A DNA stretch of 59,504 bases from a virus, in the IMG/VR virus record IMGVR_UViG_3300047157_000188, positions 1-59,504 of that record. The stretch is one strand, 5' to 3'. Position 1 is the first letter of the stretch, and each line of letters begins with the position of its first letter. The notes beneath the pieces are model-generated. The model had not been told where the DNA came from. It saw only the letters and a program-made list of their open reading frames with translations, and searched no databases. Below, one piece after another: positions 15,306 to 21,660 of this stretch. Position numbers and translations under genes: made by a program.

Positions 15306-15348
15306 AGAACCGCAGGTCTTGGTTATCCCCATTGACGCCTGCGGCTCT
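15306..15348 (-). terminator. Hairpin between the 89-aa gene and the tRNA
   Basis: CCGCAGG and CCTGCGG arms enclose a 22-base loop. On the minus strand it follows the 15359-15631 gene; the tail (TTCTGGCCTTT) is only weakly T-rich. It could be a weak terminator or a processing site for the tRNA. Confidence 0.4.
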
Positions 15349-15358
15349 GACTTTTTGA

Positions 15359-15631
15359 CTACACTCCCTGTAGCAGAGCGTCAGCCTTAGCTGATTCGAC
15401 TACCAGAGTTGCCTTGTGAGCATCTCCTGCTTCCTTGACACCGATACCGAACTTACGGTTTCGTGCCACTTTCCACCCCTGTTCACAATACTCCTTGATA
15501 TCAGGCTTGCTGACAACACTAAGAGTTTCTTGTGGTAGACCATCGGTAAGTGCTTCCTTTATGATCTCTGTAACAACTTCTGTATCCAGATCAGATGCAG
15601 CAACACATACGTTAAAAGTAAAAGCCTTCAT
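15359..15631 (-). CDS. Hypothetical protein, 90 aa
   Basis: TTTGGAGAATAATA precedes ATG 15631, which I chose over the upstream ATG. The protein (MKAFTFNVCVAASDLDTEVV) has two helices and strands, with WKVARNRKFGIGVKEAGDAH in the second half. Soluble. Its promoter at 15673 has a CGATA box. No family recognised. Confidence 0.6.
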   Translation of the reverse strand: MKAFTFNVCVAASDLDTEVVTEIIKEALTDGLPQETLSVVSKPDIKEYCEQGWKVARNRKFGIGVKEAGDAHKATLVVESAKADALLQGV

Positions 15632-15672
15632 TATTATTCTCCAAAGTAAAAGTAAACCAAACGTGTAAACCA

Positions 15673-15701
15673 ATTATATTATATCTATCGTCATGCGTCA
15701 A
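15673..15701 (-). promoter_or_regulatory. CGATA-class promoter of the 90-aa gene
   Basis: Minus strand: TTGACG, 17-base spacer with GACGATA, TATAAT. Confidence 0.7.
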
Positions 15702-15717
15702 CTATAAACTTTACATT

Positions 15718-16230
15718 TTAATCCTCCAATTCTTGATAATATTCGTACATATCAAACTCATCGACTAATGCTTCTGGAAATTCTTTCCAATGACCCTCAT
15801 AATAATTATCCACACCATTATGCCATATTCCGGCAAAACTCATTCCTGGCTCAAAATAGGAGGCTTGTACGTCAAACCCTAAGACTACCAACCTCTCGTA
15901 GAAACCTAATGGTGGACTCCACGCACTATCGAACGTTACATTCAGTTCGTCGTCTACTCTAGTTGGCTCCAGACCATAGGCATCTTTGCAACCAATATCC
16001 CACTTTGTACCCCAGTTCCGTAAACGCCACAGATACCAGCTAGTGTTGACATTATCTTTATCGCTATAGGATCTGCCCTCGCCCATCAACTTTGTTGGAT
16101 CACCGGGATCTCTAGGAGTAGGATAGAAAGTTTCAATCGTCCAATCGTCACGATATGCTTTCTCGAACTTGTCCAGCATAGACTTATCATCGTGTGTAAT
16201 AGTCAACTTATTTATGCACCAGTTAGGCAT
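15718..16230 (-). CDS. DUF1281 / api92-like protein, 170 aa
   Basis: GAGGAGGTCTGTC precedes the ATG at 16230, and the start MPNWCINKLTITHDD matches the conserved MPNWCxNxLTI opening of the api92/YubB ferredoxin-like family (DUF1281). Further family landmarks are WYLWRLRNWGTKWD near residue 72 and FDSAWSPPLGFYERL near 105. This family is common on phages and plasmids; its role is not established. The longer frame upstream overlaps the preceding gene and is not used. It is coupled to the 132-residue gene by an 8-base overlap. Confidence 0.8.
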   Translation of the reverse strand: MPNWCINKLTITHDDKSMLDKFEKAYRDDWTIETFYPTPRDPGDPTKLMGEGRSYSDKDNVNTSWYLWRLRNWGTKWDIGCKDAYGLEPTRVDDELNVTFDSAWSPPLGFYERLVVLGFDVQASYFEPGMSFAGIWHNGVDNYYEGHWKEFPEALVDEFDMYEYYQELED

Positions 16231-16621
16231 GACAGACCTCCTCAAGTATGTGTACCCTGTTACCATCCGTGACCAGACTATCGAAGTCATAATCATCCCA
16301 ATCAAAATCACCGTCATCATCCTCACGCTTCCAACGTGGCTCGACTATAGGATTATACGATAATCTTTCTAAATTGTCAATAGGTATACTACCTTTCTCT
16401 AGTATATCAAAATTGTTACATTCTACCCAACCACAAACATCCTTCCTACCTGCTGCATGAACTTTCTTGGCAGCATTTTTCTTATTGATTAGTGTGCAGC
16501 CTCTCATCTCAATCTGATACTTTTGTGGATCGAGATACTTGACTGTACCATCCCATGCTCGAATCTGCCAGTGCATGTAGTGCTGACCACGTTGCAAGTG
16601 AAATCGTACTCTGTATTTCAT
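16223..16621 (-). CDS. Hypothetical protein, 132 aa
   Basis: AAGGAGAAGGAGATAGTT precedes ATG 16621. The protein starts MKYRVRFHLQRGQHYMHWQI, has a basic central segment with two cysteines (GRKDVCGWVECNNF) and an acidic stretch (REDDDGDFDWDDYDFD) near the end. Two-gene transcript with the api92-like protein under a CGATA promoter. No known family. Confidence 0.6.
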   Translation of the reverse strand: MKYRVRFHLQRGQHYMHWQIRAWDGTVKYLDPQKYQIEMRGCTLINKKNAAKKVHAAGRKDVCGWVECNNFDILEKGSIPIDNLERLSYNPIVEPRWKREDDDGDFDWDDYDFDSLVTDGNRVHILEEVCHA

Positions 16622-16639
16622 AACTATCTCCTTCTCCTT

Positions 16640-16668
16640 AGTATATCATATCGACATTATGATGTCAA
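16640..16668 (-). promoter_or_regulatory. CGATA-class promoter of the 16.2-16.6 kb pair
   Basis: Minus strand: TTGACA, 17-base spacer with GTCGATA, TATACT, about 20 bases before the start codon. It overlaps the last codons of the upstream gene. Confidence 0.8.
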
Positions 16669-16974
16669 TACCTTTAGCCAATCTTTCCATATTTGGACAT
16701 TCCAAGTAGATGGAAACGGAGCACCACGACTAGTATAAGCATTGTCAGGATATAGTTTATTCCTATCTTTATCTTCAAACCACCTAGCCTGCCTAATGGT
16801 AGTACCCATAAATTTAGACATATCTGACAACGTAATTTCTTCCACACCCATACTAGAAAAATGATCTAGCATCTCTATAATTTTTTGCTTCTTGTTGGGA
16901 CTGTTCACTCTCGTTTCTATAGTTTTGTAGGGTATTGGCATTACAGAACTATTGGTGTCATACTGAAAATACAT
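16657..16974 (-). CDS. Hypothetical protein with winged-helix-like C-terminus, 105 aa
   Basis: GGAAAGGAGACAATT precedes ATG 16974 (MYFQYDTNSSVMPIPYKTIE). Residues 35-75 (KQKIIEMLDHFSSMGVEEIT, LSDMSKFMGTTIRQARWFED) look like a helix-turn-helix or winged helix, so DNA binding is possible. Strong promoter directly upstream. The assignment is from pattern only. Confidence 0.55.
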   Translation of the reverse strand: MYFQYDTNSSVMPIPYKTIETRVNSPNKKQKIIEMLDHFSSMGVEEITLSDMSKFMGTTIRQARWFEDKDRNKLYPDNAYTSRGAPFPSTWNVQIWKDWLKVLTS

Positions 16975-16992
16975 AATTGTCTCCTTTCCCCT

Positions 16993-17021
16993 AGTATACA
17001 TTATCGGCATACTATTGTCAA
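16993..17021 (-). promoter_or_regulatory. CGATA-class promoter of the 105-aa gene
   Basis: Minus strand: TTGACA, 17-base spacer with GCCGATA, TATACT, about 20 bases before the start codon. It directly follows the repeat element that ends the candidate RNA. Confidence 0.8.
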
Positions 17022-17035
17022 TACTTTAATATTTT

Positions 17036-17413
17036 GGCTGACTGTAACCATCCTAAACTAATCTTACTAGATTAGGTAGAACAAACTGGCGTCTATACGA
17101 TGTTGGTCCAATCTTCCCCGGCCTAGCCGGAAGGTATAGAATCCTGCGTTGTTGGTCAATGCCTTCTCAGCGGATACTCTCCTCAGAGGTCACCAGTTGT
17201 TTGTATTGTAGGACTTAGGCGAAACCCGTTCTAGGGTAACACTTTCCCGTATAGCTATCAGGCTGCCTATGTGCTATACGCCTTATCCATCTTAATGTGC
17301 GGTCATGGACACTAGGGGTTCGCACCCTACAGACATTTCCGATTGCTATCGCCAGTACCTTGTCGAATCACAATCTCAGGTACGAATGTCTGGGTAACTA
17401 TTCCGTGCCATGT
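17036..17413 (-). ncRNA. Candidate structured non-coding RNA, about 375 nt
   Basis: No coding frame fits this stretch, and it looks visibly richer in G+C than the genes around it. A CGATA promoter (17420-17447) points into it. Pairings found by eye, plus-strand positions: 17330-17337 with 17385-17392 (8 bp), closing a junction that holds 17355-17360 with 17378-17383 and 17340-17343 with 17348-17351; 17313-17317 with 17325-17329 (7-base loop like a tRNA T-arm); 17248-17255 with 17273-17280 (8 bp); 17113-17133 (hairpin with bulge); 17085-17090 with 17193-17198 (closing a 100-base domain); 17059-17076 (7-bp hairpin at the 3' end). It does not match tmRNA, RNase P, SRP or group I intron cores that I can recall. 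The 3' end is uncertain. Confidence 0.55.
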
Positions 17414-17419
17414 ATCCTA

Positions 17420-17447
17420 AGTATATCATTATTATCGTCGTTGTCAA
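17420..17447 (-). promoter_or_regulatory. CGATA-class promoter of the candidate RNA
   Basis: Minus strand: TTGACA, 16-base spacer with GACGATA, TATACT. No start codon with a ribosome binding site follows for about 450 bases, which is the main reason to propose a non-coding product. Confidence 0.75.
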
Positions 17448-17458
17448 CACTATTCTTT

Positions 17459-17505
17459 AAAAAATATAAAAAAAAACGTAAGTCGTTACCAGTAAACAAC
17501 TTACG
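17459..17505 (-). terminator. Strong terminator after the 85-aa gene
   Basis: Minus strand: CGTAAGTTGTT, 7-base loop, AACGACTTACG (11-bp stem, one G-T pair), then nine T and more T-rich sequence. It lies directly upstream of the RNA promoter. GCCCGC lies just before it. Confidence 0.75.
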
Positions 17506-17530
17506 CCATACATGCGGGCCCGGTTTCCTT

Positions 17531-17788
17531 TCATTCCTCAAAATCTTTATCACGAGATTCGTCCAGGATGTGATAGCATTCTTCTAGTATATCCTCCGTC
17601 TCCCACACGGTTGTCTTCTTATCTGCACTAATATAGTCCTTACAACCACGTTCGTCTACATATACATATTCGTCTATCAATTCGCTCCCTGTCATATAAT
17701 CTAAAAACATTTTTATAACTATTTCTTTTTTGTTTAGATCCGTATTAAATACTTTCCTAAAATTTCCTGATGCTATGTATACCTTCAT
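17531..17788 (-). CDS. Hypothetical protein, 85 aa
   Basis: AAGGAGG lies 6 bases before ATG 17788 (MKVYIASGNFRKVFNTDLNK). It is acidic with a helical C-terminus (TEDILEECYHILDESRDKDF). In the raw sequence the frame of the GP88-like gene runs into this start without a stop; the ribosome binding site argues for a separate gene and for a lost stop upstream. A terminator follows. Function unknown. Confidence 0.55.
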   Translation of the reverse strand: MKVYIASGNFRKVFNTDLNKKEIVIKMFLDYMTGSELIDEYVYVDERGCKDYISADKKTTVWETEDILEECYHILDESRDKDFEE

Positions 17789-18556
17789 GCTGTCTGCCTC
17801 CTTCTTGAGAATCTTTAGTGCTTCCGCTGCTTTGCTACCCTTTGGCTGTACTCCGTGAATCAGTAGAGCAAAATCCTGATTTGCTTTGGTTGGATCGCAG
17901 GCATGACTATCATCGTTGATCGACTTCCAGACCTAGATCGTCTGCTTCTTGTTGGCTGAAAACTACTTTAGCAGATCGTAGACCATGCTCTGCAATCAGA
18001 TGATCGTCACGACCACCGTATGATGCAGTCAAACAAGATTGGCAGGCACAAGGTCACGACTACGAACCCAATACGTCAGAGACTTAGTGTAAGCATAGAA
18101 TAAAACATCAGGGTTACGCTCTGCGACTTTGATCCATGCCATGAAATACTTGTGACTGAACATATCACCAGACACATGAATACGAATAATTCTGGCGTCC
18201 TTGGGTAATGCTGCACACAATCCGTCTGCCATAGCGTCACTTGTTTCCAGACTATGTATAGCGTCGTGATTACGCTTGCGACTTTTGTATGTATTGGTGA
18301 ACAATACTTCTTGACTAGCAGAGAAGCAACGGAATTTGGTATGAGGACCGTCCTTAATTCTGCGACTACCGTCTGCCTGCTCTTCGGCTTGAGACTTGCA
18401 GTTATGGGCGAAAGGACAGTCTACTCCCGATAACAGATCGAAAGAATAAACTTTGGCAGTAGACCGTCCTATCTTCTGACCCAACCACCGCTTGAGTACA
18501 GTTGTTGCGAGCTTGTAGAGTTTTTTGAGTTTGGTGTTTGCTGCTGAAAATTTCAT
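17789..18556 (-). CDS. GP88-family phage protein, about 250 aa (frameshifts in the C-terminal third)
   Basis: GGAGACAACCACA precedes ATG 18556 (MKFSAANTKLKKL). Family-like landmarks are YSFDLLSGVDCPFAHNCKSQ near residue 37, GPHTKFRCFSASQEVLFTN, YKSRKRNHDAI and RIIRIHVSGDMFSHKYFMAW. After a shift near 18030 the chain continues TASYGGRDDHLIAEHGLRSA and, after another near 17910, DDSHACDPTKANQDFALLIH, GVQPKGSKAAEALK. The cysteine pair CPxxxNC and the HVSGDMFS stretch are typical of the mycobacteriophage gp88-like group. Role unknown. It is transcribed from its own CGATA promoter. Confidence 0.65.
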
Positions 18557-18592
18557 TGTGGTTGTCTCCGGTGTGATGTTGCTTGTCCCCTC

Positions 18593-18620
18593 AGTATACA
18601 ATATTATCGTCCTTTGTCAA
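18593..18620 (-). promoter_or_regulatory. CGATA-class promoter of the GP88-like gene
   Basis: Minus strand: TTGACA, 16-base spacer with GACGATA, TATACT, about 40 bases before the start codon. Confidence 0.8.
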
Positions 18621-18636
18621 CTATATTCTTGAGTTT

Positions 18637-18795
18637 TTTTGCTGACTGTTTTACATAAATTTAACCGAGTGGATAGGGTGAGACAAATAGCTGTAACTCT
18701 ATAGCTGACAACAACTTACAGCTACTGTGCGGGCACGACCGAACCTAAGTCATTGCTAGGCAACAACTTAGGCCGGTTCACACACACCACGGAAG
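18637..18795 (-). repeat. Intergenic hairpin pair plus GCTGACTGT element
   Basis: Plus strand: GCTGACTGT near 18642 and GGTGAGACAAA near 18680 form the repeated element. Then AGCTGTAA...TTACAGCT (8-bp stem) near 18690-18718, GCGGGC, and CCTAAGT...ACTTAGG with an inner TTGC/GCAA pair at about 18744-18772. No coding frame. The second hairpin follows the stop of the 18802 gene on the minus strand and may end its transcript. Confidence 0.5.
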
Positions 18796-18801
18796 AATAC
18801 G

Positions 18802-19185
18802 TTATGCCACGATGCTACCGAATAGCGGCTTGCGGCAATTCTTGACACGCTCACAGTAAAACTGTCGAATCTCACCGTCATGAGTCTGACAAGTTACCAA
18901 GTGATTAGTTCGCTTGAAATCCTTGTCATCTCTACGGTATGTAGACCGTCGATTCATCTGTCGTAATTCAGAATCTGAAAACTTGTAAGGCTTATCTAAT
19001 ACCCTTGCAAGTACACGTTTACTATCACCATTCAATGGTTGCAGGTATTCAAAATTATAAACCTGTCCCGGCTGTGCTTCGCACAAACTAGCACGACTAC
19101 CACCATACACAGAATAAATACCAAACATTACCAAGGCCGTTGCACTAATAACAACGATACCAACTGAAATCATCAAATTATCCAT
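18802..19185 (-). CDS. Membrane-anchored hypothetical protein, 127 aa
   Basis: CTAGGAGTTTTAAAG precedes ATG 19185 (MDNLMISVGIVVISATALVM), chosen over an upstream start. One N-terminal membrane helix is followed by a soluble domain with QPGQVYNFEYLQPLNGDSKR, YRRDDKDFKRTNHLVTCQT and RQFYCERVKNCRKP. The conserved look of the last block (YRRxDxxFxRTNHLVTCxT, QFYxxRVxNCR) suggests a family shared among phages, but I cannot name it. Confidence 0.55.
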   Translation of the reverse strand: MDNLMISVGIVVISATALVMFGIYSVYGGSRASLCEAQPGQVYNFEYLQPLNGDSKRVLARVLDKPYKFSDSELRQMNRRSTYRRDDKDFKRTNHLVTCQTHDGEIRQFYCERVKNCRKPLFGSIVA

Positions 19186-19222
19186 CTTTAAAACTCCTAG
19201 TGTGAAAAACCTAACTAAAACC

Positions 19223-19251
19223 ATTCTACCATAGACTTGACACCTTGTCAA
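19223..19251 (-). promoter_or_regulatory. Sigma70-like promoter of the 127-aa gene
   Basis: Minus strand: TTGACA, 17 bases, TAGAAT. No CGATA box in the spacer. It overlaps the last codons of the upstream gene. Confidence 0.6.
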
Positions 19252-19550
19252 GCCTTAATCGTCATTCCATCCTCAAAAGCTGCAATCCCATTTACATACC
19301 ATTCCCAATTTTCTTGACGTACATAAAAAGGACTAAACTTATTGATTCTGTCTTTTGTTGTGGGCGTCTTGTGTCCACCATGTCTCAGCGTTACGCTGTC
19401 GTCATCGTGAATAGTCACAACATCCGTACTGTATAACATGAAAGCCACGCTGCCATCCGGCTTTATTCTTACGGTAGTATTGTTTGCTACCTTGCGTTGC
19501 ATTCTGTTATTCTTTCCTAAAACCAATTTTGTTGCTTCTGCGTGTGTCAT
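19248..19550 (-). CDS. Hypothetical phage protein, 100 aa
   Basis: TTAGGAGGAAATAAT precedes ATG 19550 (MTHAEATKLVLGKNNRMQRK). The pattern of VANNTTVRIKPDGSVAFMLY followed by TDVVTIHDDDSVTLRHGGHK, TPTTKDRINKF resembles a small family found on many phages and plasmids (KxAxNTxLxxxxDGxIAVxLHxTDVV, GGxxTxTTKxRIN). Its role is unknown. Intact frame. Confidence 0.6.
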   Translation of the reverse strand: MTHAEATKLVLGKNNRMQRKVANNTTVRIKPDGSVAFMLYSTDVVTIHDDDSVTLRHGGHKTPTTKDRINKFSPFYVRQENWEWYVNGIAAFEDGMTIKA

Positions 19551-19578
19551 ATTATTTCCTCCTAAGTGTTATATCGAC

Positions 19579-19606
19579 ATTCTACCAGATAAACTTTAGC
19601 TGTCAA
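19579..19606 (-). promoter_or_regulatory. Promoter of the 100-aa gene, CGATA box downstream of -10
   Basis: Minus strand: TTGACA, 16 bases, TAGAAT, then GTCGATATAAC at about 19568-19578. Here CGATA lies just after the -10 and not in the spacer. Confidence 0.6.
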
Positions 19607-19682
19607 CAGAAAAAAATAAAAAAAATTTTTGGCATGAGGCGTGCGGGCCTCGTCGCTGTAAACTCTTATACAGCAACGAGTT
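19607..19682 (-). terminator. Hairpin terminator after the 188-aa gene
   Basis: Minus strand: CTCGTTGCTGTA, 8-base loop, TACAGCGACGAG (12-bp stem, one mismatch) at 19649-19680, then GCCCGC, a short GGCGTG/CATGCC region and a long T-rich run before the next promoter. Confidence 0.6.
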
Positions 19683-19691
19683 ATTTAAATT

Positions 19692-20258
19692 TTAAAAAAA
19701 GCTGTCAATTAGCTGTCCAGAAAATACGTTGCGTGTGAATAGATACCACGCATCATACGCTTTGTCAAGTGGTGGTCGAAACTTTTTTACAAAAGGTAGA
19801 TTCCAAGTATCTCCGGTCGTATTGTAATATTTAAACATTCTATCATCACAGTATACATCTGCTGGAATTAACAACCACATAACATGGTTACCCATCTTTC
19901 CTGAATTTATACTTCTCTCTTCTGAAGCCCAAGGCACACCAACAGCTACCAAATCCACATCTTCCCTAATATTAGATGCCGGTTTTGCAATCGTTGCACT
20001 TGTAGCTCTCTCTGGATCGTTTTTGGTTGGGCGTATCTGTGGAGTAGCAACTGTTATCTGTACAGTTTTAAAAATTTTCTCTCCGTTCTCTCCGTTAAAC
20101 ATTACGATCCGATCAATTCCTTTGTCGTTGGTAGCTTCAAAAGAATGAAACCCTCTTCTTACACATTCTTCGTCAAAAGTAATTTCTGCTCTTTTACCTC
20201 CTTGTCCACCGTTCTTACTGTTAGCTACTGCCTTACGTCTTTCGATAGTGATTGCCAT
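19692..20258 (-). CDS. Possible PD-(D/E)XK-type nuclease-like protein, 188 aa
   Basis: TTGGAGACAACA precedes ATG 20258 (MAITIERRKAVANSKNGGQG). Residues 20-75 follow a nuclease-fold pattern: a helix with FDEECVRRGFHSFEATND, then KGIDRIVMFNGENGEKIFKT and VQITVA, that is G-x-DxI followed by a strand ending in Q and a hydrophobic pair. The exact ExK is not clear, so the call is tentative. The rest has aromatic-rich strands (NHVMWLLIPADVYCDDRMFK). Intact, own promoter, own terminator. Confidence 0.4.
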   Translation of the reverse strand: MAITIERRKAVANSKNGGQGGKRAEITFDEECVRRGFHSFEATNDKGIDRIVMFNGENGEKIFKTVQITVATPQIRPTKNDPERATSATIAKPASNIREDVDLVAVGVPWASEERSINSGKMGNHVMWLLIPADVYCDDRMFKYYNTTGDTWNLPFVKKFRPPLDKAYDAWYLFTRNVFSGQLIDSFF

Positions 20259-20297
20259 TGTTGTCTCCAAAAAAAGTGGTGTTTGATCTTTCTCTTA

Positions 20298-20334
20298 TAT
20301 CGACAATTTTAACCTCTGAACTTTAATAAGTCAA
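20298..20334 (-). promoter_or_regulatory. Promoter region with TTGACT and a downstream GTCGATATAAG box
   Basis: Minus strand: TTGACT, about 15 bases, TTAAAA, then TTGTCGATATAAGAG. The -10 is weak; the CGATATAA box may be the working element. About 40 bases before the 188-aa gene. Confidence 0.5.
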
Positions 20335-20359
20335 CTATAAAAAGAGCAATATAAGAATT

Positions 20360-20416
20360 TTTTTTGGCATACGATATGCGGGCCCCGTCGCTGTAAGTTG
20401 TTGTACAGCAACGGGT
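20360..20416 (-). terminator. Hairpin of the CCCGTTGCTGTA family
   Basis: Minus strand: CCCGTTGCTGTA, 8-base loop, TACAGCGACGGG (20384-20415), then GCCCGCATATCGTATGCC. A run of A, not T, follows, so termination is less certain than at 17.46 or 19.6 kb. Nearly the same stem as 19649-19680. Confidence 0.45.
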
Positions 20417-20421
20417 TACGC

Positions 20422-20547
20422 TTATAAAAAGTTAGGTGGAGCTGCTGATCCTTCAGTCAGATGTAAACATATTGTAAGGATAATTCCAATGATAAACGCC
20501 ACTCCTAGAATTTTCATCGTTTCCTTTTGTTTTTCCGTCATCTTCAT
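20422..20547 (-). CDS. Small membrane protein, 41 aa
   Basis: ACGGAGA lies just before ATGAAGATG (20547 or 20541). MTEKQKETMKILGVAFIIGI, one membrane helix, short tail ending PPNFL. It overlaps the 64-residue gene in another frame. Typical tiny phage membrane protein; function unknown. Confidence 0.45.
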   Translation of the reverse strand: MKMTEKQKETMKILGVAFIIGIILTICLHLTEGSAAPPNFL

Positions 20548-20647
20548 TCTCCGTGTAAAATACTGTTTGAGTTAATGACCACATCATAGCTACGCCAACT
20601 GTATATCCTATTACAATCGACATGAAATCTAATTCTATAATATTCAT
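20453..20647 (-). CDS. Small membrane protein, 64 aa (C-terminal half may be out of frame)
   Basis: ATG 20647 overlaps the preceding stop (TGA within ATGAAT-type junction). MNIIELDFMSIVIGYTVGVA contains a membrane helix. The last 30 residues overlap the 41-residue gene, so one of the two ends may be wrong. Confidence 0.4.
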   Translation of the reverse strand: MNIIELDFMSIVIGYTVGVAMMWSLTQTVFYTENEDDGKTKGNDENSRSGVYHWNYPYNMFTSD

Positions 20648-20874
20648 TCTGCTGTATACTCCTCATAAGTAAAACTTTGAACGCCTCGACGATATTGCTC
20701 CTCTACAATACCTGAAATCGCTGCTATATTTTCTTGTCTGTTCTCTGCTGTGCTAAGATCAATCTTAGGTACTGCTACCATTATCGACAAATTGTCCTGC
20801 TCCTCTCCAGTATTTTCATCTACAATATTACTGCAATCGTAATATCTGAAATTTGGATCCATAGCTTTATTCAT
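20644..20874 (-). CDS. Hypothetical acidic protein, 76 aa
   Basis: I chose ATG 20874 (MNKAMDPNFRYYDCSNIVDE), preceded by AGGGAAGAAA and overlapping the upstream stop, over a TTG start at 20922. Soluble, helical second half (ENRQENIAAISGIVEEQYRR). Part of a coupled row from 21250 to 20422. Confidence 0.5.
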   Translation of the reverse strand: MNKAMDPNFRYYDCSNIVDENTGEEQDNLSIMVAVPKIDLSTAENRQENIAAISGIVEEQYRRGVQSFTYEEYTAE

Positions 20875-21055
20875 TTTCTTCCCTGTATCGTTGTAGTAAT
20901 TCTTTAGAACCTGATCGAACAATATTTTCCCAATCTGTTACATCATCTCCCCTCAACTTTGCTTTTGGAATCTCATTTCCTGCCCAACGAACCCACATCT
21001 GTATATCTTCAGTCGCAAATTCGTCAAAATAGTATGGCATGTCCATAGCTTAACC
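20867..21055 (-). CDS. Hypothetical protein, 62 aa
   Basis: The frame starts at 21055 (MDMPYYFDEFATEDIQMWVR) right after the stop of the acidic 66-residue protein and ends overlapping the next start. The sequence WAGNEIPKAKLRGDDVTDWE looks like a small folded protein. Function unknown. Confidence 0.5.
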
Positions 21056-21250
21056 CCAATCTTCATAGTTTTCATATGTTTCGTTATAGCAATCCCATTC
21101 TGTCCCGTATCCGTACAGGTCGTCACATTCTTGCATAAGGTCAGGCTGTCCGTCATCATACTGGTCATCTTCCATCATGTCAACAATGTCAAGGCCGTCA
21201 ACGTCGTCAAGATCGGATCGGTAAATGTTTTCAGCAGGTGTCATAATCAT
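21050..21250 (-). CDS. Very acidic small protein, 66 aa
   Basis: ATG 21250 (or the internal ATG two codons later) with GGAGAATGATT. Composition is dominated by D, E and Y (DDVDGLDIVDMMEDDQYDDG). Highly acidic small phage proteins often mimic DNA to block host DNA-binding enzymes (Ocr, Arn, anti-restriction); this is only a suggestion from composition. First gene after a strong CGATA promoter. Confidence 0.5.
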   Translation of the reverse strand: MIMTPAENIYRSDLDDVDGLDIVDMMEDDQYDDGQPDLMQECDDLYGYGTEWDCYNETYENYEDWG

Positions 21251-21278
21251 TCTCCAAGTGGTTAAGTGTTATATTCCA

Positions 21279-21306
21279 AGTATACAGTCATTATCGGCAT
21301 TGTCAA
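21279..21306 (-). promoter_or_regulatory. CGATA-class promoter of the acidic-protein row
   Basis: Minus strand: TTGACA, 16-base spacer with GCCGATA, TATACT, about 25 bases before ATG 21250. Confidence 0.8.
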
Positions 21307-21315
21307 GCGAAATCT

Positions 21316-21474
21316 TTATTCTTTTTCTAAGATTGTGTCCAAGTAAATTTCCTCCGGCGTAATAACATATCCGTACTCACAATTGGGGGTATACACTCCA
21401 AAATATACCTTACCATTATCATATCCTTCGAACCCTACCATGATACCAAATATAGTGTAGATTGTCAACATCAT
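21316..21474 (-). CDS. Hypothetical protein, 52 aa
   Basis: ACGGAGAAAA precedes ATGATG at 21474. MMLTIYTIFGIMVGFEGYDN, then KVYFGVYTPNCEYGYVITPE. A short strand-rich protein. The CGATA box at 21512-21516 lies 35 bases upstream. No family. Confidence 0.45.
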   Translation of the reverse strand: MMLTIYTIFGIMVGFEGYDNGKVYFGVYTPNCEYGYVITPEEIYLDTILEKE

Positions 21475-21499
21475 TTTTCTCCGTTGGTGATTGTTTCCC

Positions 21500-21660
21500 T
21501 TATATATATATTATCGGTTCACTCCGGCCATAACCTTAATAAAAATATTTTTTTACTGGCTGGCTGTTTCCATAATTACTAACCCGAAGGGTTAGGTAGT
21601 ACACATCCGTATACCCCCTCTTGCGGGCATCCCGGCCGTAAGTCGTTTACTGGTAAGGGT
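21500..21660 (-). repeat. CGATA box plus full copy of the intergenic element and hairpins
   Basis: Minus strand, from 21660: GTAAACCC...GACTTACG hairpin, GCCCGC, then TTCTACC-like and CTAACCC-TTCG-GGGTTAG hairpin (about 21582-21597), ACAGCCAGCC near 21560, T-rich tract, and a CCGATAATATATATATAAG box near 21500-21516. This copy shows all parts of the module. No good -35 is visible. I see no coding gene between 21475 and 21660. Confidence 0.5.

Noticed and set aside
17036-17413. tmRNA, RNase P RNA, SRP RNA or group I intron
   Set aside because: None of their core sequences (alanyl acceptor with tag frame, GAGGAAAGTCC block, SRP Alu tip, P-Q-R-S elements) could be found.
17297-17587. Plus-strand frame of 96 codons over the candidate RNA
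   Set aside because: No ribosome binding site, crosses the terminator and promoter, and the protein has no sensible composition.
20953-21168. Minus-strand frame of 71 codons
   Set aside because: Out of frame with the acidic 66-residue and the 62-residue genes, which have better starts and coupling.
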